Below, in pieces: positions 1 through 3,561 of a stretch of 5,915 bases of DNA (positions within the stretch are counted from its first letter, which is position 1; every line of letters starts with the position of its first letter). The notes below the pieces were generated by a model, which ran no database searches, was not told where the DNA came from, and saw only the letters and a list, made by a program, of their open reading frames with translations. The DNA comes from Tannerella sp. GTDB taxonomy: Bacteria > Bacteroidota > Bacteroidia > Bacteroidales > Tannerellaceae. Position numbers and translations under genes: made by a program. The stretch is from contig JAISYY010000203.1 of NCBI GenBank assembly GCA_031269635.1, positions 1 through 5,915 of the forward strand, given 5' to 3'.

Positions 1-1514
1 GCGGCTTTGGCGCCCTCTCCCATTGATATGATAATCTGTTTATATGGAACGGTAGAAACGTCTCCTGCCGCATATATTCCGGGTACATCAGTCCGGCAAT
101 ACCGGTCAATCTCTATTTCTCCAATGGAATTTGTTTTAACGATCCCGTTGAAAACGGAACTGTTCGCTTTGAGACCTATCTGAACAAAAACTCCGTCCAA
201 ATCAACAATGCGTTCTTCTCCATTCTGACGGTTCTTGACTTTCAGTCCTACAATCTTTTCTCCATTACCAATCAATGCCGTCGTTTGTGAATTAACGTAA
301 ACTTCAACATTAGGCAGGCTTCTCAATTTTTCCTGCAAAACCTGATCCGCTTTAAGATCTTCCAGAAACTCCAATACCGTCACTTTCGAGCAGATACCGG
401 CCAAGTCGATCGCCGCCTCAATTCCGGAGTTACCCCCTCCTACAACCGCAACATGTTTGTTCTTGTAGAACGGCCCGTCACAATGCGGACAAAAGGCGAC
501 GCCTTTTCCTATATAATCTGCTTCCCCTTCAACGCCAAGCCTCCTCCAGCTTGCTCCCGTAGCAATAATTAGCGCCGGAGCCGTATAAATTTCACCTCCT
601 TTGACGTGAAGTATTTTATTTTTTCCTTCCAGTTCTATTTTTTCAACCGTCCGGTTCTCAAAAACATCAACCGGATAGACCTGTATATGCGTTTTCAGGT
701 TATTGGCAAGTTTTTCGCCGGTCGTTTCAGGAACGGAAATAAGGTTTTCTATTCCGACGGTTTCTTTCACCTGTCCGCCGATACGTTCGGCCAGTACCGC
801 CACTTTCAGACCCTTACGGGCCGAATAAATCGCCGCAGAAGCTCCCGCAGGGCCTCCGCCGGCAACCAGGACGTCATACGCTTTTTTCTCTTTATTTGAA
901 TTTACCGTTTCGTCAATACCATATTTCGTTTCCAGTTTATCCAACAATTCACCGAAACCCGCCTTTCCCGAATGAATAAATTCACCACCGGCAAATACGG
1001 CCGGAACACCTTGTATTTTAAGGCGGTCGACCTCTTCCTGATTGATCGCTCCATCCACTATTTCGTGCTTTATGTTCGGATTTATCAGAGACATCAGATT
1101 GAAAGCCTGCGCCACATCCGGACAATTCGTACAAGTGAGCGAAACGTACGTAGAAATATTTATATCTCCCTTGAGGGCTTTTACCCTGTTCCGAATAAAC
1201 TCATCGGGAATATTTTTACCTTTCCCGTCACAATTCAATACGGCCAGCAAAAGAGTAGAAAACTCATGACCATTCGGAACCATCCGGAATTTTATCCCGG
1301 TTTTCATACCGTCCTTCAACAGGTAAAATTCCAACTTATCACCTTTGTTCGGACGAACCTGCAACTTCTCCGAACAGGAAGCCGTATCTTCCAACAATTC
1401 CAGCAGCTCTTTACGACTCTCATGGCCGTCAGCCACATATACATCAAATATAAACGACGATGACAGGTTTGCAAAAATAGATTTAACCTGTTCTTTTAAC
1501 ATATTGTCTAACAT
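1..1514 (-). CDS. ahpF: Alkyl hydroperoxide reductase subunit F (flavoprotein disulfide reductase), 3' end cut by window edge
   Basis: AhpF passes electrons from NAD(P)H through FAD and two CxxC pairs to oxidised AhpC in the cytoplasm. My translation of the minus strand begins MLDNMLKEQV and gives 504 full codons ending GEGAKA, where E. coli AhpF (521 aa) has about 15 residues left, so only the tail is missing. The N-terminal double-thioredoxin domain (about 1-200) carries the active pair C128-T-N-C131 followed by PDV. The reductase part has an FAD-binding GGGPAG at 219-224, the second redox pair C342-P-H-C345 followed by DGP, an NAD(P)H-binding GGGNSG at 359-364, and the FAD motif YAAGD ending at D485. 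All catalytic residues are intact. The start at 1514 matches the MLD- start of known AhpF; an in-frame ATG at 1502 is the alternative. No Shine-Dalgarno is visible. It lies 137 bases downstream of ahpC on the same strand, with a terminator between them. Identity is very secure. Confidence 0.97.
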   Translation of the reverse strand, partial: MLDNMLKEQVKSIFANLSSSFIFDVYVADGHESRKELLELLEDTASCSEKLQVRPNKGDKLEFYLLKDGMKTGIKFRMVPNGHEFSTLLLAVLNCDGKGKNIPDEFIRNRVKALKGDINISTYVSLTCTNCPDVAQAFNLMSLINPNIKHEIVDGAINQEEVDRLKIQGVPAVFAGGEFIHSGKAGFGELLDKLETKYGIDETVNSNKEKKAYDVLVAGGGPAGASAAIYSARKGLKVAVLAERIGGQVKETVGIENLISVPETTGEKLANNLKTHIQVYPVDVFENRTVEKIELEGKNKILHVKGGEIYTAPALIIATGASWRRLGVEGEADYIGKGVAFCPHCDGPFYKNKHVAVVGGGNSGIEAAIDLAGICSKVTVLEFLEDLKADQVLQEKLRSLPNVEVYVNSQTTALIGNGEKIVGLKVKNRQNGEERIVDLDGVFVQIGLKANSSVFNGIVKTNSIGEIEIDRYCRTDVPGIYAAGDVSTVPYKQIIISMGEGAKA

Positions 1515-1552
1515 AATATTTTTTTTAAAAATTGATTCTCAAAAATCTCCCG

Positions 1553-1567
1553 GTGCCATAACGGCAC
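1553..1567 (-). other. Small hairpin in the ahpF leader
   Basis: GTGCC and GGCAC form a perfect 5-bp stem with a 5-base loop (ATAAC on the plus strand). It lies between the ahpC terminator and the ahpF start, about 39 bases before the ATG. In the minus-strand RNA it is followed by GGGAGA and then a short U run, so it could be a weak second terminator, an mRNA-stabilising end, or chance. There is no comparative support. Confidence 0.3.
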
Positions 1568-1581
1568 ATCTGATAACTGAT

Positions 1582-1618
1582 AAAAAGGGGCGGTCCTGAA
1601 TTGCCAGACCACCCCCCC
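1582..1618 (-). terminator. Intrinsic terminator after ahpC
   Basis: Read on the minus strand, the RNA has GGGGUGGUC (1615-1607), an 11-base loop, then GACCGCCCC (1595-1587). This gives a 9-bp stem with a single U-G wobble, followed directly by UUUUU (1586-1582). That is a classic rho-independent terminator. The U-G wobble becomes a C/A mismatch on the plus strand, and the U tract exists only on the minus strand, so it serves ahpC. A run of seven C on the plus strand (1612-1618) extends the G-rich arm. It lies 34 bases beyond the ahpC stop and 68 bases before ahpF. Because ahpF has no clear promoter of its own here, partial read-through is the simplest way for ahpF to be expressed; this last point is inference. 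Confidence 0.82.
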
Positions 1619-1651
1619 TACCATAAGTACTTACCGTATCAACCGGTCACA

Positions 1652-2218
1652 TCAAATCTTTCCAACCAGATCTATGCCCGGCTTCAATGTCTGATCGCCT
1701 TTTTTCCACTTAGCGGGACAAACTTCATTGGGATGCTCCGACACAAATATGGCCGCTTCTATTTTGCGAAGCAACTCGGATGCATTACGCCCGATGCCGT
1801 TGTCATGAATTTCGCATATTTTAATCTGTCCTTCCGGATTGAACACAAACGTTCCTCTGTACGCGAGGCCATCTTCCTCAATATGAACGCCTAAAGCCCT
1901 TGTAAGCAAACCTGTCGGATCTGCAAGCATCGGATACTGAATTTTCTTAATGCTTGCCGACGCATCGTGCCATGCCTTATGCACAAAATGAGTATCCGTA
2001 CTTACGGAATAAATCTCAACGCCCAGCTCTTTAAATTTAGCATAATTTTCGGCCATATCTTCCAGTTCCGTAGGACATACGAATGTAAAGTCTGCCGGAT
2101 AGAAAAAGAATACGCCCCATTTTCCGTTAACGTCTTTGTTCGTCACTGTTTTAAACTCGCCATTATGGTAGGCGTTTACCTTAAACTCAGGAATGTAAGA
2201 ATTAATAATTGGTGTCAT
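1652..2218 (-). CDS. ahpC: Alkyl hydroperoxide reductase subunit C (2-Cys peroxiredoxin)
   Basis: AhpC reduces H2O2, organic hydroperoxides and peroxynitrite in the cytoplasm and is recycled by AhpF, encoded next door. The 188-residue product matches the family length (E. coli, 187). The peroxidatic cysteine is C48 in FYPADFTFVCPTE, with P41 and T45 of the Prx active site; the catalytic arginine is R121 in YRGTF. The resolving cysteine is C167 in EVCPAKW, and the C-terminus LDLVGKI-like tail reads IDLVGKI. The motif DNGIGRNASELLRKI is typical of bacterial AhpC. An extra cysteine (C135 in IKICEI) sits away from the active site. The open frame extends to an ATG at 2251, but I chose 2218 because MTPIINSYIPEF matches the usual AhpC N-terminus and the extra 11 residues (MIFLIILIFKV) are AT-rich leader translated by chance. 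A strong promoter lies about 50 bases upstream and a terminator follows the gene. Confidence 0.98.
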   Translation of the reverse strand: MTPIINSYIPEFKVNAYHNGEFKTVTNKDVNGKWGVFFFYPADFTFVCPTELEDMAENYAKFKELGVEIYSVSTDTHFVHKAWHDASASIKKIQYPMLADPTGLLTRALGVHIEEDGLAYRGTFVFNPEGQIKICEIHDNGIGRNASELLRKIEAAIFVSEHPNEVCPAKWKKGDQTLKPGIDLVGKI

Positions 2219-2266
2219 AACTTTAAATATTAATATTATTAAGAATATCATTTATTGAAATCGGTA

Positions 2267-2297
2267 CAAAATTACAATCATTACAATTACCGGCAAA
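2267..2297 (-). promoter_or_regulatory. ahpC promoter, Bacteroidetes type (-33 TTTG / -7 TAATTTTG)
   Basis: On the minus strand TTTG (2297-2294) is followed after exactly 19 bases by TAATTTTG (2274-2267). This fits the Bacteroidetes primary sigma consensus TTTG-N19-TAnnTTTG with no mismatch. The start of transcription should fall near 2260-2263, giving a leader of about 40-45 bases before the ATG at 2218. The spacer holds a tandem repeat and the flank beyond -33 is a run of A/T, described separately. AhpC in Bacteroides is known to be peroxide-inducible through OxyR; I could not pick out a clear OxyR-type site by eye. Confidence 0.75.
2271..2288. repeat. Tandem 9-base repeat within the ahpC promoter spacer
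   Basis: ATTACAATC is followed at once by ATTACAATT: two copies of a 9-base unit differing only at the last base (2271-2279 and 2280-2288). They begin inside the -7 element and fill about two thirds of the -33/-7 spacer. A direct repeat here could be a pair of regulator half-sites, but 9 bases is a little under one helical turn and the stretch is AT-rich, so chance is also plausible. Confidence 0.5.
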
Positions 2298-2316
2298 ATT
2301 TTTTCCGTTAAAAAAT
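2298..2316. repeat. AT-rich inverted repeat beyond the ahpC -33 element
   Basis: ATTTTTT (2298-2304) and AAAAAAT (2310-2316) form a perfect 7-base inverted repeat around CCGTT. It abuts the -33 TTTG at 2294-2297 on its upstream side. Its position suits an UP-like A/T tract contacted by the RNA polymerase alpha subunit, or an operator. Composition alone could also produce it. Confidence 0.4.
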
Positions 2317-2383
2317 ATTATTCATTCCGTTTTTCTATTCGCATGAACACATGGCTACATTATATAATAGAGCGCTACGACGG

Positions 2384-2418
2384 TTTTTAATGCCATAAAA
2401 TAATAAAAACATTAAAAA
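2384..2418. repeat. 9-base inverted repeat upstream of the tatA promoter
   Basis: TTTTTAATG (2384-2392) and CATTAAAAA (2410-2418) are perfect reverse complements separated by 17 bases. The centres of the arms are 26 bases apart, about two and a half helical turns. The repeat lies just upstream of the tatA -7 element and, seen from ahpC, over 80 bases upstream of its promoter. It could be an operator, but AT-rich sequence makes chance arms of this length likely. No GC-rich stem is present, so it is not a convincing terminator. Confidence 0.35.
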
Positions 2419-2443
2419 GAGCGGTTATCTCAATTTCTAATTG

Positions 2444-2451
2444 TATCTTTG
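2444..2451 (+). promoter_or_regulatory. Probable tatA-tatC-PBP promoter, -7 element TATCTTTG
   Basis: TATCTTTG matches the Bacteroidetes -7 consensus TAnnTTTG exactly and lies 44 bases before the tatA ATG, predicting a leader of roughly 35-40 bases. There is no TTTG or TTG at the expected distance upstream (around 2417-2427 the sequence reads through GAGCGG), so the -33 half is poor. This may mean a weak or activator-dependent promoter. It is the only good plus-strand candidate I see between ahpC and tatA. Confidence 0.55.
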
Positions 2452-2495
2452 CCCAATTAAAATTAAACATATAAACTTTTTAAAGAGAATAAGCA

Positions 2496-2702
2496 ATGAA
2501 TACTTTATTATTTTTACAAAATCTGGGAGCGACGGAAATCATCATTATTGCAATGGTAGTCCTTTTACTGTTTGGTGGGAAAAAAATTCCCGAACTGATG
2601 AAAGGGCTTGGTAAAGGCATTAAAAATTTCAAAGAAGGTGTAAAAGGAATTGAGGATGATATAAAAACGGACGATTCTTCAACACCGGCTGCAACGAAAT
2701 AA
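2496..2702 (+). CDS. tatA: Sec-independent (twin-arginine) translocase subunit TatA/E
   Basis: TatA multimerises around TatBC or TatC to form the channel for folded proteins bearing an RR signal peptide. The 68-residue product has the family layout. A short periplasmic N-terminus is followed by one membrane helix (about 13-26), the hinge F26-G27 in LLLFGGKKIPEL, an amphipathic helix (about 31-56, rich in K and G: MKGLGKGIKNFKEGVKGIEDD), and a short acidic, disordered tail ending TPAATK. The conserved polar residue 12 positions before the hinge phenylalanine is E14, where E. coli TatA has Gln8 and TatB has Glu8. tatC follows after 22 bases, clearly in the same operon. No tatB is next to it, so this subunit may do both TatA and TatB jobs, as in minimal TatAC systems. 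The start is supported by the fit of the N-terminus; an AAAGAGA 14 bases upstream is at best a weak ribosome site. Confidence 0.95.
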   Translation: MNTLLFLQNLGATEIIIIAMVVLLLFGGKKIPELMKGLGKGIKNFKEGVKGIEDDIKTDDSSTPAATK

Positions 2703-2724
2703 TACCGGAAAATAAAACATTGTT

Positions 2725-3561
2725 ATGTCGGAACAGCAGGATGAAATGTCTTTCTGGGAGCACCTGGAAACATTACGCTGGACATTATTCAGGTGTGTTA
2801 TTGCGCTTATAGTTTTTGCTATAGGTGCATTTATTTCTATGTTTGAATTATTTGATTCCGTAATTTTGGCGCCGACGCGTTCCGACTTCATTTTATACCG
2901 CGGGCTTTGTAAAATAACAACAACCATACCGCTTATGCCGGATTTCTGCGACGATACCTATTTAGTGAAGATCTTCAACGTAAAACTTGCGTCCCCGTTT
3001 TTCTTTCACATGTCGACATCCTTTTGGCTGGCATTGTTGGTGACGTTCCCGTATCTTGTTTACGAAATATGGAAATTCATAAGACCGGCGTTATATGACC
3101 ATGAAAAGAAAAACATAAGGTGGGCGTTTGTCTTCGGTACGATCATGTTTTTCACCGGTTGCGCCGTTGGTTATTTTCTGGTTTTTCCCATGACGTTGCG
3201 TTTTCTTGCGACCTACCGGTTAAGCGAGGCAATCGCAGAACAGGTGTCGCTGGAATCATACATTGATACGTTTATCATGATGGTATTCCTCATGGGCATT
3301 ATTTTTGAGATGCCTTTAGTGTCGTGGTTATTGTCGAAACTGGGACTGCTCACCCGCTCATTTTTCAACAAATACCGTCGCCACGCCATTGCCGGATTAT
3401 TAATATTAGCTGCGTTCATCACGCCAAGCAGCGACCCGTTCACACTTGGCACCGTATTTTTCCCGCTGTACGGATTATACGAATTAAGTGCATTTTTCGT
3501 CAAAAAAGCCGCTAAGGAAGATGAAGATGAAACAGGAACAGAAATTGTCAAGTATGAATAA
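2725..3561 (+). CDS. tatC: Twin-arginine translocase subunit TatC
   Basis: TatC is the six-helix inner-membrane receptor that binds the twin-arginine signal peptide and docks TatA. The product is 278 aa, somewhat longer than E. coli TatC (258) because of a longer first periplasmic loop. Signature regions: an N-terminal FWEHLETLR (10-18); helix 1 (about 20-42); a loop of about 50 residues with two cysteines (C62, C75); ASPFFFH (89-95); the cytoplasmic loop with F118 and E127 in FIRPALYDHEKK, matching E. coli F94 and E103; FEMP with E195, matching E170; KYRRHA (216-221); and TPSSDPF with D237, matching D211. The usual HLxELR glutamate is replaced by T16, with a glutamate one place earlier. The tail (about 259-278) is charged, KKAAKEDEDE-like and cytoplasmic. 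It sits 22 bases after tatA, and its stop overlaps the start of the PBP gene. Confidence 0.97.
   Translation: MSEQQDEMSFWEHLETLRWTLFRCVIALIVFAIGAFISMFELFDSVILAPTRSDFILYRGLCKITTTIPLMPDFCDDTYLVKIFNVKLASPFFFHMSTSFWLALLVTFPYLVYEIWKFIRPALYDHEKKNIRWAFVFGTIMFFTGCAVGYFLVFPMTLRFLATYRLSEAIAEQVSLESYIDTFIMMVFLMGIIFEMPLVSWLLSKLGLLTRSFFNKYRRHAIAGLLILAAFITPSSDPFTLGTVFFPLYGLYELSAFFVKKAAKEDEDETGTEIVKYE

Noticed and set aside
606..1463. Plus-strand open frames of 97, 75 and 163 codons
   Set aside because: They lie opposite ahpF, whose minus-strand frame is continuous and carries every family motif. The plus-strand products show no recognisable domain.
1515..1581. Separate ahpF promoter
   Set aside because: The best match on the minus strand is GATTTTTG, one mismatch from TAnnTTTG, and no TTTG lies 19 bases upstream. 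This is too weak to list as a feature.
1601..2233. Plus-strand frames of 97 and 88 codons opposite ahpC
   Set aside because: They are antisense to a well-supported peroxiredoxin and have no family features.
2219..2251. N-terminal extension of ahpC starting at 2251 (MIFLIILIFKV)
   Set aside because: The extension is encoded by AT-rich leader and is absent from known AhpC; it would place a hydrophobic stretch on a cytosolic enzyme. The start at 2218 fits the family.
2359..2368. Palindrome ATTATATAAT
   Set aside because: It is a 10-base palindrome made only of A and T in an AT-rich spacer; there is no reason to separate it from chance.
2335..2370. CTATT ... AATAG inverted repeat as an OxyR-like site
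   Set aside because: The arms are 26 bases apart, whereas the known OxyR pattern has four short elements spaced by 7. The position is also more than 35 bases upstream of the ahpC -33.
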